This document shows positions 12,032 through 23,000 of a stretch of 64,000 nucleotides of DNA, one piece after another (the first letter of the stretch is position 1; every line of letters starts with the position of its first letter). The notes under the pieces were generated by a model. It was given only the letters and a program-made list of their open reading frames with translations, did no database searches and was not told where the DNA came from. Origin of the DNA: Cunninghamia lanceolata (Eukaryota > Streptophyta > Pinopsida > Cupressales > Cupressaceae); contig BSBN01001752.1 in the NCBI GenBank assembly GCA_027924645.1, positions 11,364,001-11,428,000 on the forward strand, in the 5' to 3' direction. Made by a program: the position numbers and the translations under genes.

Positions 12032-12638
12032 ATGCCACCAAGGAGACTACCTGTTGTTGGCACTATGGATGGAAGAATGGATGAAATGATGGAGATGATG
12101 AAAATAATGTGAGTTCGATTAGATGTTGTGGAAGAAGATTGAAGAAGAGGACTTACACCTCAACCTAATGTTGAAAGTGGTGATGAAGAATTTCAGTCCG
12201 CTAATCAAAATGAAGAAACCCTAGAAGAAGAAGAAGAATTAGATCAAGTGAAGATGTTGAGAGCTATTTCAAAGATTGGGAAAAGACCTAGAGTGGATGT
12301 TCTGAACTATACTGGGAAATTGAATCCAGAGGAGCTGATTGATTAGATAAATGACCTAGAAGAATACTTTGAATATCAAGAAATTAAAGATCTGGAGAAG
12401 GTGAGATTTGCAAAGACCAAGTTGAAAGGACATGTTGCTATTTGGTGGAAAGAAGTACAGTTGGATAGAAATAAGAGAGGAAAAGAAAAGATCACAAAAT
12501 GGGATAGAATGGTAACAAAGTTGAAGAACCACTTTATACTTGCTGACTATGAGTTGTAATTGTTGAAGAGATTGCAAACCCTGAGACAAAAGGAGAAATT
12601 TGTGAAGGAGTATACTGAAGAATTTGATAAGATGATTA
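12032..12638 (+). pseudogene. gag: Decayed Ty3/gypsy gag fragment
   Basis: Reading from ATG 12032, a single frame shows an acidic N-terminal part and then a retrotransposon gag domain, with the phrases KLKGHVAIWWKEV and LRQKEKFVKEYTEEFDKMI. The frame is broken by at least four stops: two TGA near 12111 and 12139, TAG near 12343 and TAA near 12558. It ends abruptly at 12638, where copia element X is inserted, and I did not find the remainder in the window. The family role is to form the virus-like particle. It probably belongs to the element that owns the primer site at 11840. Confidence 0.75.
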
Positions 12639-13059
12639 TGTTAGTGTAGGGTTTTTATTCCTTTTTATAAGGTTTTTACTACACATTTATTTAAGCTTGC
12701 TTAGGTTAATAAAGCATGTTTTATTAGGTGAGAGGATTATGACATGTCACCTTCCTACATGTGAGCATCCATTAGCTATCTTGGGAAGATACTTTGCTAT
12801 CTTTAGTCCGATAGATGGTTTCTCCTCATTGGTCAGTGTTGCCACCTCTCCCTCTCCCTGGTCTATATAAGCATGCTACCTAGCTTGTATTTTCATTCGA
12901 TATTGGAGATAGTTATCTGATGCTATTTTGCCTTTCGAGCATTTCACATCAATCTCTTGGTATCGTTGTCATGTTGTTTCATTGCTTTTACATTTACAGT
13001 TTATGTTTCTAACTCTTTCAATTGATTCTAGGTTATAATCTGTTTTACGAATTCTAACA
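12639..13059 (+). repeat. 5' LTR of X (421 bp)
   Basis: Starts TGTTAGTGTAGG, ends TTCTAACA and is followed directly by a primer site. TCTATATAAGC near 12863 is a plausible TATA box. Confidence 0.88.
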
Positions 13060-13074
13060 TGGTATCAGAGCAAG
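12933..13074 (+). repeat. 142-bp border duplication, left copy
   Basis: The last 127 bp of X's LTR plus its primer site and AAG recur at 43209-43350, on the other side of Copia-1, with a few substitutions. Confidence 0.88.
13060..13071 (+). promoter_or_regulatory. Primer binding site of X
   Basis: TGGTATCAGAGC, the canonical plant initiator tRNA-Met primer site, directly after the LTR. A second copy is at 43336-43347 because this border is duplicated. Confidence 0.92.
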
Positions 13075-13111
13075 TTTATAATCTGATATAAATTGATTCT
13101 AGGTTATAATC
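13075..13111 (+). other. 37-nt filler at the left end of Copia-1
   Basis: These bases are absent after the primer-site copy on the right side. They contain a copy of ATTGATTCTAGGTTATAATC, which also occurs just upstream in X's LTR (13022-13040). This looks like templated filler from break repair. Confidence 0.65.
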
Positions 13112-14350
13112 TGTTAGACTTAGGGCATACAACTGAGAGGGGGGGTGAATTAGTTGTGCGAAACTTTCTCTATTTAAACACTTGAATCTTCTTTAGTGAT
13201 TAGTATAATATTAATCATGAACCATAATGCATTCAAATCAAAAGCAGAAACTTATCAACACATAAGACACCAAGATTTTGACGTGAAAAACCCAGTTAAG
13301 GGAAAAACCATGGGGTGATTAACCCAAGAATGTATTCTCTATTAGAAGAATAGAAAGAACAAAATGGCACATGCCAATTAGGGCTCACTGCCTGAGCACA
13401 CTGCTCACAAGAGGCTCACTGCCTACAAGAGACACACTATCTACAAAAGAATAAGTATCACCTTTATGAACTAGAGAATAGCATCTTCAGCATGCTTAAT
13501 CAGTTCCATTTAAGCCCAAAACTTCTGCTCTGCCTTTCGCACTTCTCTTCACTACCACACACTCATCACCACAAGACACACTTCAAAATGACTTCATAAT
13601 CCCTTATTTATAGAAGGCATCGACTTAGGAACAATCATCTAAGTCGACAAACACCTACAAGAACATCTGCAAGACATGTAATACATCTGGTCGGCCAGTC
13701 TCAAGAAGAACACCAATATCCATGGTTATTCTTCAAATGCAAACTCTAACTTCAATGCAGACCACCAACATGAACTAGACATGATCCAACAATCATCATA
13801 ACCTTCCCTGAATCACCAAGAACATCCACACTTCATCATCCTACTAGAATTCTTCTCTCCTTCATCCGGAGCTTCAAGAACATAGTATGTCATCACTGTC
13901 ACAAATGAATAGGCTATTCTAGACCTTCAACCCATGAACCAATCTAGTTGATACTTCACAGGAACGTCCTCAACACTCCCTCAAATCCGCAGAACGGGAT
14001 AATGAAATTCTGGATCTCACTGGACCTATCTGTGGCACTCTGTCACCTCTGAACACCTGCCAGAACCGGTTCTACTTGAGCGACCATAACTTCTTCAGAT
14101 CTTCATGCGGACCTCTAAAAACTTGACTAGAGCATCTCAAGACTTATATCTACAAACCCTTTAAATTGCATCCTCTGATCCTCAACCTATTGAGGACTTT
14201 TACCTTCTTGTCATCATTGTTCTTCACTGTTCTTGATTGAGACTAATTTTCTCAATATCCTCAGCACACAGCTCATCTAATTCTTCTCATTAATGCAACA
14301 TGAGTATGTTGACATCAATGACAACACCGGTTAGGCCCATACTTGGAACA
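13112..14350 (-). repeat. 3' LTR of Copia-1 (left copy)
   Basis: Plus-strand ends are TGTTAGACTTAGGG and ACTTGGAACA. Closely similar to 41969-43208. A polypurine tract adjoins its right side. Confidence 0.9.
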
Positions 14351-14675
14351 ATCTCCCCCTTTGTCATTGATGGCAACATATGATGTGAAAAACCATCAAG
14401 ACAAGAACTTCTCCTTGCTATCACAACTCCCCCTAATAGCAACAACTTATTCACATGTCTTTCTCTTCCTTTATTGCTCCCCCTTTGATCAGCAACCACT
14501 TGTTTTTCACATGTCTTCTCTCCCCCTTTGACATCAATGGCAAAGGGCTCATACTTGCAACTCCATTACTTCATAACATACCAGTTGCTCCCCCTGAGTA
14601 GCAGCTCCCTTATCATCAATCCAGATCATAAGAAATGACTGTGATACCCACCGGATTAATGCACATCAGTGCATC
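14351..14675 (-). other. 3' untranslated region of Copia-1 with multiple polypurine tracts
   Basis: On the minus strand this stretch holds five purine tracts: CAGGGGGAGC, AAAGGGGGAGAG, AAAGGGGGAGC, TAGGGGGAG and CAAAGGGGGAGAT. The last one touches the LTR and is the likely primer for plus-strand DNA synthesis. Tract multiplication of this kind is known in some plant copia lineages. Confidence 0.8.
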
Positions 14676-16663
14676 CTAGTTCATCACTGGAGGGGCAATA
14701 ACCCCTAACTTCTCCCTGAGATACTCAAAAGAGTCCTTGGGAAGAGGTTTAGTAAAGATATTTGCAATCTGATCCTTGGAGGGCACATACTCCAATCTGA
14801 CTTCATCCTTGTTCACTTGCTCTCTTAGAAAGTGAAACTTGATAGATATATGCTTAGTCTTAGAATGCAACACCGGATTCTTAGAAATATTTATTGCACT
14901 TGAATTATCACAGAAAATTGTGATAGGCTCCTCATATTCTACTTTAATATCTCTTAGCATCTACTTCATCCACAAAACTTGAGTGCAACTACCTGCTGCT
15001 ACAATGTATTATGCTTCAGTTGTAGACAAGGATATTGCCTCTTGTTTCTTGCTTAGCCAAGAAACCAATCTTTTCCCCAAAAAGAATGCTCCTCCACTGG
15101 TACTCTTCCTATCATCCACATCTCTTGCCCAATCTGCATCTGTATATGCATGAAGAGAAAAATTATGATCTCTAGGATACCACATACCATACTCAACTGT
15201 TCCTTTTAGGTACCTAAAAATCCTCTTGATTGACATGACATGAGATTCTCTAGGATCAGCCTAGAATCTCACCACAAGACCAACAGCCTGCATTATATCT
15301 GGTCTAGTTTGAGTGAGATACAATAATCCTCCAATCATTGATCTGTACTTTATTTGATCTGCCTTAGGAGAGTCATCATCTTTGCTCAACTTACATCCGG
15401 TTGCCATGGGAGTATTCATTGGCTTTGAATCTTCCATTCCAAATTTCCTCAACAATTCTTTCACATATTTGGTCTAAGAAATAAAGATTCCTTTCTTGGT
15501 CTGAGTAATTTGTAGACCCAAGAAGAAATTCATTTCACCGAGCATTGACATCTCAAATTCACTTTTCATTTGATTTGCAAAGGTTTTACACATACTGTCT
15601 CTTCCTCCAAAGATGATATCATCAACAAATACTTCAACAATCAAGATGTTTTTATGATCAATTTTGAAATATAGGTTACTATCAGTAGTACCTTTGTTGA
15701 AACCAATCTTCAAAAGATGTTTGTCCAGTCTTTCATACCAGGCTCTTGGGGTTTGCTTTAGTCCATACAATGCCTTCTTCAATTCGCAGACCATATCACC
15801 ATGCTCAGATAATTGAAAACCATCCGGTTGTTCAATGTACACTTCTTCTTCTAAGTCACCATTCAAGAAGGCAGACTTGACATCCATCTGATACACCTTG
15901 AAATCCTTGAAGGTAGCAAATGCAAGAAATAATTTGACTGCTTCAATTCTTGCCACCGGAGCAAAGGTTTCTTCAAAATCAATCCCTTCTATTTGAGAGT
16001 AGCCTTTGTAGACCAATATGGCTTTATTTCTAATTACTTCACCAACTTCATTTAGTTTGTTCCGGAAGACTCATTTGGTTCCAATCACATTCTTGTTTCT
16101 AGGTCTGGGAACAAGATCCCAAGTGTGATTTTTCTCAATTTGCATCAACTCTTCCTCCATTGCTTTGGTCCAGTTTTCATCATTGTAGGCTTCATTTATT
16201 GTCTTAGGTTCAATCTTTGAAATCAGACAATATTTATCTGAATTTTGAGCAATTTTCCTTCTAGTTTGCACACCTTTGCTCTTGTCACCTATGATCTGAT
16301 CTTTAGAGTGGTTCAGTCTTACATATCTTAGAACTTTGGGAGTTTCTTACACTTCTACTTCTTGATCAGGCTCATTCAGACCTATCTCTTCTTCCTGATT
16401 TACCAGATCAATCTGAATCTGACTTTCAGAAGAGGATTGAGCTCCTTGAACCAGAACACCATTCTGATCATCTTCATCATATTCATAAAACCTTGAGGGT
16501 TTCTCTATTCCCTCATCAACCTTCACATTTGTACTTTCTATCATCTTTCTTAGTCTCTTGTTATAACACTGGTATGCTTTGCTTTGAGTAGAGTAACCCA
16601 AGAATATTCCTTCATCACTTCTAGCATCAAACTTACCTAAATCTTCATCTCTTTTGATGTAAC
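14676..16663 (-). pseudogene. pol: Copia-1 pol 3' half: integrase end, reverse transcriptase, RNase H
   Basis: Reading leftward from the Tat insertion point: the integrase C-terminal phrase SDEGIFLGYSTQSKAYQ; a reverse transcriptase with [29 protein letters not shown], and catalytic FVDDIIFGG (~15630); then RNase H with YTDADWARD, RKSTSG, SWLSKKQ and CDNSSAINISKN. In-frame stops interrupt at about 16072 (TGA for an expected Trp), 15472 and 15258 (TAG where copia usually has Gln), 15006 (TAA) and 14963 (TAG). The enzymes would copy element RNA into DNA and remove the RNA strand; this copy cannot make a full polyprotein. Confidence 0.88.
16659..16663. repeat. Target site duplication GTAAC, left
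   Basis: GTAAC just before the left end of the Tat composite matches GTAAC at 39737-39741 just after its right end. Copia-1's integrase frame resumes across the two sites. Confidence 0.92.
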
Positions 16664-17728
16664 TGTATACGCCTAAAAATGACACAAATCATCCTAAATA
16701 AATATTCTAAATATTTATTCCCTTCTTCTATTAATTAAATAAATATTCTAAATTTATTTAATCGAGTCACTGTTCCATAATTAAACAAATTCTATTTATT
16801 TAATTAAAATCCTTCCATTCGTCCTTCACAATTAAATAATTATAAATTATTTAATTAAGCCTAATTCCTCTATCCTAAAGTTCTAAATTCCAAAATTCCA
16901 CATCACCTCTACACCTCACCTTTTTCCACATCACCTCTACACCTCACCTTTTTCCACCTCACCTTGTCCACCTCATCAGGTTGCACATGTAATTAAATAT
17001 ATTTAATATTTAATTATCTTATTTTCCCTCACCCACATGGCCTATTTCTTCTCCAATCAGAGGTCAGTTAACCAATCAATCAAGTCTGTTAACTAACCTG
17101 TCAGTTGAGTCAAATCCTCAATCAACCCAGTCAGTTCCACAATCCACTCTTCTAACTGATCAATCAATTCTGTTAACAGACCAGTCAAGGGAGTTAACTC
17201 TCCAATCAGTTTTGTCACATCCCACCTTTCATGATGGAGCTGGGACACTTGTCACATTTCCACTGGTTGCACATTCCTCAACCATCCTCAACCGTTGATC
17301 TTCATATCTTCTCTCAACCGTTGATTCCTATTCCTCCGGGTCTATAAATGAAGCTTCATCCCTTCATTCTAATCATCCAGGCTTTTGACATCGTTACTCT
17401 GCAGAAATATCACCAGCGCGCCTTTGGCACCCATTGGTCACCTACAAGCTTGAGATCACCATTGTTGCATTGGAGCTCACCTTCATTGCATATCACACCA
17501 TAGCCGTTCACCATCGACTTCCTCCAACAGCTTTTAAAAGATTGCGCTCTCTGAGGGCTCATCTCATCTGCGAAAGGACGATTCGTGATAGGCGAACAAC
17601 GGAAGTTTCGAAACGGAAGAGGTTTGCTGTGTTCGTTCATTGTTTATTTAATCTTCTTTGTTTCTCCATTCTGTTGATGTTTGGGTCATCTGTTATTCAT
17701 TTGATTGATGCACTATTTTACCCTCACA
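16664..17728 (+). repeat. LTR1 of the Tat composite
   Basis: Starts TGTATACGCC and ends ACCCTCACA. Contains a tandem 28-bp C-rich repeat (16898-16953), then a block with many GTTAAC/CAATCAA phrases (17054-17215) and a TATA box. It differs from LTR3 at two sites I noted (17593 and 17614, C here and T there), which marks a young insertion. Confidence 0.95.
17343..17349 (+). promoter_or_regulatory. LTR1 TATA box
   Basis: TATAAAT, followed by the palindrome ATGAAGCTTCAT. Transcription would start about 30 bases downstream and produce the genomic and gag-pol RNA. Equivalent sites lie in LTR2 and LTR3. Confidence 0.75.
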
Positions 17729-17732
17729 TTTT

Positions 17733-17751
17733 TGGCGCCCACCGTGGGGCC
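17733..17751 (+). promoter_or_regulatory. Primer binding site of the Tat element
   Basis: TGGCGCCCACCGTGGGGCC begins four bases after the LTR end. TGGCGCC is the complement of a tRNA 3' end including CCA, as is usual for plant Tat/Athila elements. I do not assign the tRNA species. Confidence 0.88.
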
Positions 17752-17835
17752 GCTGCCCCTTTATTTTACCGTTTTTGAGCTTTTTTGAAGAGAGGTTCCG
17801 TACAGACCCCGCAGAGTCACGCACAGGTTCTTTCG

Positions 17836-18130
17836 GCGCATCTATTCATTTTTCTGGCGCTTTTGAAGACTGTTACGGCGCTTTTGTAAAACTGCGCATT
17901 TGTTGACTGTAACGGCGCTTTTATGTACTGTTGCTGCGCTTTTGTTTAAACTGCGCATTCGTTGATTTTTGCTGCGCTTTCATATAATATTGCTGCGCAT
18001 ACGTTCAAACGGCGCATCTGCTCACTTTAACAGCGCATCTGTTCATTTTTACGGCGCATTCATTAATGTTGCGCTTCTGTTGATCACTTCTGCGCATTTG
18101 ATCACTGAAGTTGCACTTTTGTAACTGGCT
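17836..18130 (+). repeat. GCGCAT/GCGCTTTT degenerate array 1 (sense leader)
   Basis: About 15 copies of GGCGC(A/T)TTTG-like motifs spaced 16-22 bases, reading on the plus strand. It ends about 50 bases before an acceptor-like site (CTAACGCTAACCCTTTTGCAG ends at 18181), so array 1 may sit in a leader intron (inference). Confidence 0.85.
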
Positions 18131-18380
18131 CAGGTTTTGCTACTTTTCTAGGGTATTTTGCTAACGCTAACCCTTTTGCAGGTGTTTGCTGGAGCGGTTT
18201 TGCAGGTTAGGCTCGGGTTCAGTTACATGTAGTTGCATCTAACTAGCTCACATTTCATTTTCGGGGAAAGAGTAAAATGGTTGTTCATTACAAATCTTCA
18301 TCTAGTCTTAATTAGGGAGGAAGTAACTGGTTTATTTCATGCTTGCATTACAAACAAACTCCCAAGTTATTGCTATCTAA

Positions 18381-18650
18381 GATTTAAAATTGAACTCACA
18401 ACTGCATTCTGGAGTTAAAATGAACCATTGCTATATCGTGAGACCTGAATTTCAAAGTTAACAATCTCGTGCAACGTGGATTTAAAATTGAACTCACAAC
18501 TGCATTCTGAAGTTAAAATGAACCATTGCTATATCGTGAGACCTGAATTTCAAAGTTAACAATCTCGCGCAACGTGGATTTAAAATTGGACTCACAACTG
18601 TTTTCTGGGACTTAAAATTGAACCACTGCAATATTGTCAAAATCACTTCA
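18381..18650 (+). repeat. 98-bp tandem repeat in the leader
   Basis: Units starting GATTTAAAATTG at 18381, 18479 and 18577; the first two are nearly identical and the third decays after about 75 bases. Confidence 0.92.
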
Positions 18651-19313
18651 AAGTTTTGTTTGACTAGCTTAGCCCATTTAGTTTTTATCTTTTTAACTAG
18701 GGTGGATTAAATCAGTGTATTCTGTGTTTGCGAATGACAATAGGCTTATGCTCTCCCCTCTTCTGGGTGATCAGAATGCCAGACTTGTCATTCTACTTGT
18801 CTAACCTTTAGGAGGGGCCTGCCCTTGGATGCACGCTTGTCCAAGCGGGAACGACCCTGAGTGGTAACAGGCTAACGCCAAGCCCTACCGAGCCACTTAA
18901 AATAAATTGTGCTTGAGGTGAAAACCTCCTGCAACGAGTGTTGTTATGTTACACCGACGGCCAACCTCCCCCAAAACCCTCTCAGGCGCAACCCTGTGAG
19001 GCTGGGAGACTCCATAACGGAGAGTAGCGCCGCCGCATGTGTAACCACTTGAACGGTTGCCCGAATTACAAACCTCTTGTTTTAGTGGCCCAAATCCCTT
19101 ATAATCCATTTCTCGCCTAGGATTTTGTACTTGCTTTTGTCCAAAATAGAGTCAAAAAACTACAAAAACAATGACAAACTACAAAACATTCTTTGTGCTT
19201 GCTGTGTTTTCTTGCTAAATTAATTCATAAAATCATATCAGGAAGACTCATTCCAGCCAAAAGTTACCCAAAAAAATAGAGAAAAATCCCAAAAATTTGC
19301 CCAAAAATACCAG
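18651..19313 (+). other. Leader between repeats, non-coding
   Basis: No convincing coding sequence. Part of the 2.35-kb untranslated leader between primer site and gag start. Confidence 0.55.
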
Positions 19314-19605
19314 AGCTGCGCATATATCCATTTCTGCGGTGCATATACAGAGACTTGCTGCACTTTTGTACCGACTTGCAGCGCTTTTGTACCCTTCTGC
19401 TGCGCATATACTCTGTTCTGCTGCGCTTTTACAGCGACTTGCTGCGCATGTACGCCGACCTGCTGCGCATATACTTTTCTGCTGCGCATTTGCGCACTGT
19501 TACTGCGCATACATACCTCACCAGAGCGGCGCATTTACAACGACTTACTGCGCATTTGTCTATTCTTGCTGCGCATCTGTTCCTGCGCATGCGTGACAGT
19601 GAGCA
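19314..19605 (+). repeat. GCTGCGCATATAC 21-bp array 2 (sense leader)
   Basis: About 13 units with a strong 21-base period, each starting GCTGCGC(A/T) followed by T-rich or TATAC sequence and ending CTT or TCT. Being a multiple of three, the array also gives heptad open frames on the plus strand, which I regard as by-products. Confidence 0.9.
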
Positions 19606-20075
19606 TAAGCCCTATTTTTGAGAAATTTTCGTCAGCTGTTCGGAGTACCCATTTCAGCCTAGTTTCATTTTTCAAGGTCAGAATCAACCTTGCAGTCAGT
19701 TTTCACACATTTCACCCGTTTCTCTCTCTTTTGACAGTCGTCCCAGTCACCTCCTGTCCTAGTCACTCTTACCCCAACGTCATTCTGTCCCATACCGATT
19801 CGACATAGGTCCTTCTTTAGTGAATTCACGTAAGCCTAGTAGGTCACAGTACCTTTTGCTAGTAGTCTTGTTGAACGACTAAGCCCTACACAGTGAGACT
19901 GGTATCGACTACCCTTGCTAGTGGCTAGAGTCTTGTGTCAACCGTCTTACCTGAAGTCATTGAGCGAGAGAACCCTTTGCCCAAATCTTGTCCTAGGTAT
20001 CCCATTCACTACAGTCTTAGTCGGCACCTTGCCAAAATTTCTAATCCTTGTCCATTCCGTCCCACCCCACCTTGC

Positions 20076-23000
20076 ATGGTTCTTACTCGATCCCAGTACA
20101 ACAAGCTAACTGAAATGGCCGACTCTTTCGATCACATCGCCCCACCACACGATGATGATGAAGAAATTTCTCGTGAAGAATTAGTGGCACACATGCAAGA
20201 TAGCAAATTCCAACGCCTAGTGGAGAGAGTACTCCTTGAGGATCCCACCAAATATTTCCATCATCTTGCTAATCTCGGACTCAAACTCCCTGCAGACTTT
20301 GACATTAGCTCCATCATGGAAAATGCAGACAATGAACGTGAGAGGGACACAAATGCCACAGTCCCAAATGCACATGAGAAAGGCACAAATGACACGGTCC
20401 CCCAAGCTAATGAAAGAGGAAAACAACACATAGATCAAAATGCTCCTATAGCGGATGTGAGACAACAAATTGAGAGTCTAAAGCTAGAAATCTCCAACCT
20501 TAAGATCGGCACCAGCTCCAAGAACTACTCCTTGGAGGATATAGCACCGTACCCCTTTGACAGAAATTTGGTCATGAAACCATTCCCCTTTCAGTTCGGA
20601 ATCCCAAAATTCGACAAATACAAAGGGAAGGGGGACCCTAGAGATCATATCAGGGAATTCACTGCAGCATGTTTAGAAGTAGCTCACAACGAGACCTACT
20701 TAATGAGACTATTCCCAAGATCTTTAGGAGGTCAAGCTATGGAGTGGTTCTCGCGTCTTCCACCAGGAATCAAAACTTTTGATGAGCTTGTCAATAAATT
20801 CATAACGCACTTCTCTTACAACATAGAACACGAAGTATCTATGCTAGACCTATGCAACACCAAACAAAAGGGTGGTGAGTCTTTCGCAACCTTCTTACAA
20901 CGATGGAGACAGCTAGCTAGCAAGTGTTCTTACGACATGCCTGAGAAACAACTATTGGAAATGTTTGTCCACAATTTGAATCCCGATCTTAGCTATCAGA
21001 TTCAGATACAATGCCCTACCTCATTCACCAAAGTCATCGAAATGGGGCTATTCATTGAGAAAGCTATGATCGCTAAAGGAACTCTCAAGCTCTACAAGGA
21101 CACACCTCCTTCCAATTACACAACTGACAAGTCAAAGTTTTGGACCAAGAACAAGAATGTGGTCAACGATGGAGTAGTGGATGCCAAGGCAGCAGCCCCT
21201 AAACAACAACCCATATTCACTCTCAAGGAAGAAGCAAACCACGGTGCGCTCAACAAACCACCCCCTTGGGAATCTAGACCTTGGTTCAATTCGAACCCAA
21301 GGAGAAAATTCACACCGTTAGGAGAATCTCAAGAGTCCGCTCTCAGGAAATTGTTGGCTAACAATGAAATTTCTCTACCGCCAACAAGTGACTATGAGCC
21401 CATAGTCAAACCTCCCTATTGGAAGGACACAGACTATTGCGAGTATCACCGAGGAAGGGGGCACACAACCAATAATTGCATCCGTCTTAAGAACGTCATA
21501 CAAGATATACTGGACCAAAATCAGGGAGGAACACAACAGCATACCTCCAATGAATCTCATGTGGCCTACCGAGATCCTCTCCTAAACCACAACCGGCCAT
21601 ATAGCAACAATCACAATGGCGGCCACAACAACACTGGTTACAACCACAACAATGGTAACAATGGCAACAACTCCAATGGTCATAACAATAATGACAACAA
21701 TCGTAACAGGCCAAACCAGAACAGTGGGTCGAGTAATGCTAACTATGCAAGCGTCCCCTTTGAGTACACCATTAACTGCATTTCTGAGCATGTTCCGCAA
21801 GTCAACGTCATATCCCCCAACCAACAACCAGGACCTAACGGAACTGGTTGTAGTATAATTACCCACAGTGGTAGAGTCACGATCAACACCACTCCTCCAA
21901 GGTCGTCACCATCTCCGTCCAACCCCCGCCCATATAATGTCATCGACCAATTGCAAAATACTCCAGCTCATATTTCTATACTGGAGCTCCTACGTCTATC
22001 TCCTTCTCATAAGGAGATTCTTGAGAAAGCCTTAGTGGAGACTACTGTCCCCACTAACCTAGTCCAAGAAAAGTTTCAAACCATGGTGGGTAACTTGACA
22101 TCCTCCCCTTCCATATCATTCACAGAACAAGACGACCTTTCCATGTCTCAACCCCACAACACTCCTCTACACATTGTCGCATTCGTACACAGGCACCGCA
22201 TCAAGAGGGTTCTCATTGATGGGGGTGCTGGTTTGAATATTTGCACTTTGAAGCTAGTCCTTGCATTGGGGTTCTCTGAACAGGCAGTGGATCCACGGAG
22301 AAAGATTACCATAAAGGCCTATGACGAGGAGGAACGCACCACAAAGGGCACGGTTGTCCTACCCATTCAAGTGGGACCGGTAATTAAAGATGTGGTGTGC
22401 CAAGTCCTTGATCGGGAGCTAGCTTACAACATTCTACTAGGGAGACCATGGATCCATGCCATGAAAGCTGTCCCCTCCACCTACCATCAATGCATAAAGT
22501 TCCCACACGATGGCAAGCAGGTCACCATACACGGCGACCCTGACCCCTACCAGCATTGCAACTCATTCCAAGCCAAACCAGAATGTGTCATTCCCAACAA
22601 TCGAGCCCATATCTCCCCCACTCCGCCACAAGACCATACTGCTGAAGCTTCCTCTTCACAGCCCAAACCAATGAAAATCACCATAAAAGAAAATGGCGTG
22701 GGGGAATACCAGATTGAGCATAGCCTCAACCTTGCAAAAATGCCCTTGTCTCCTCGCTCCTTTGGCCAGCCCAAACATCAACCCAGGCATTTTCCAAAGC
22801 CCTCTGCTCCTCCTACAACTCCCGCAAACCCCTTTGTAAAATGGGGGACCTTATCCGATGAATCAGAGGAGCGAGATCTCTTACAATGGCTCTATGCCGA
22901 AGAAGAAAACACATCCCAAGATCCACCCAAACTCCCTACAGAGCTCTATGGGCGAGGTGAAACCATCTTGCATAGGATGGGATATGAAGGACAAGGCCCC

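Noticed and set aside
17836..19605. CRISPR-like array
   Set aside because: Repeats are degenerate, spacing varies, spacers are similar to each other, and the context is a plant retrotransposon.
19297..19621. Heptad-repeat proteins in the second leader array
   Set aside because: The 21-base repeat automatically creates open frames with seven-residue periodicity; they lie in an untranslated leader and have no family match I know.
19935..20075. GTG-initiated extension of the Tat gag
   Set aside because: No reason to use GTG in a plant nuclear transcript; ATG 20076 gives the usual MVLTRSQ-like gag start.
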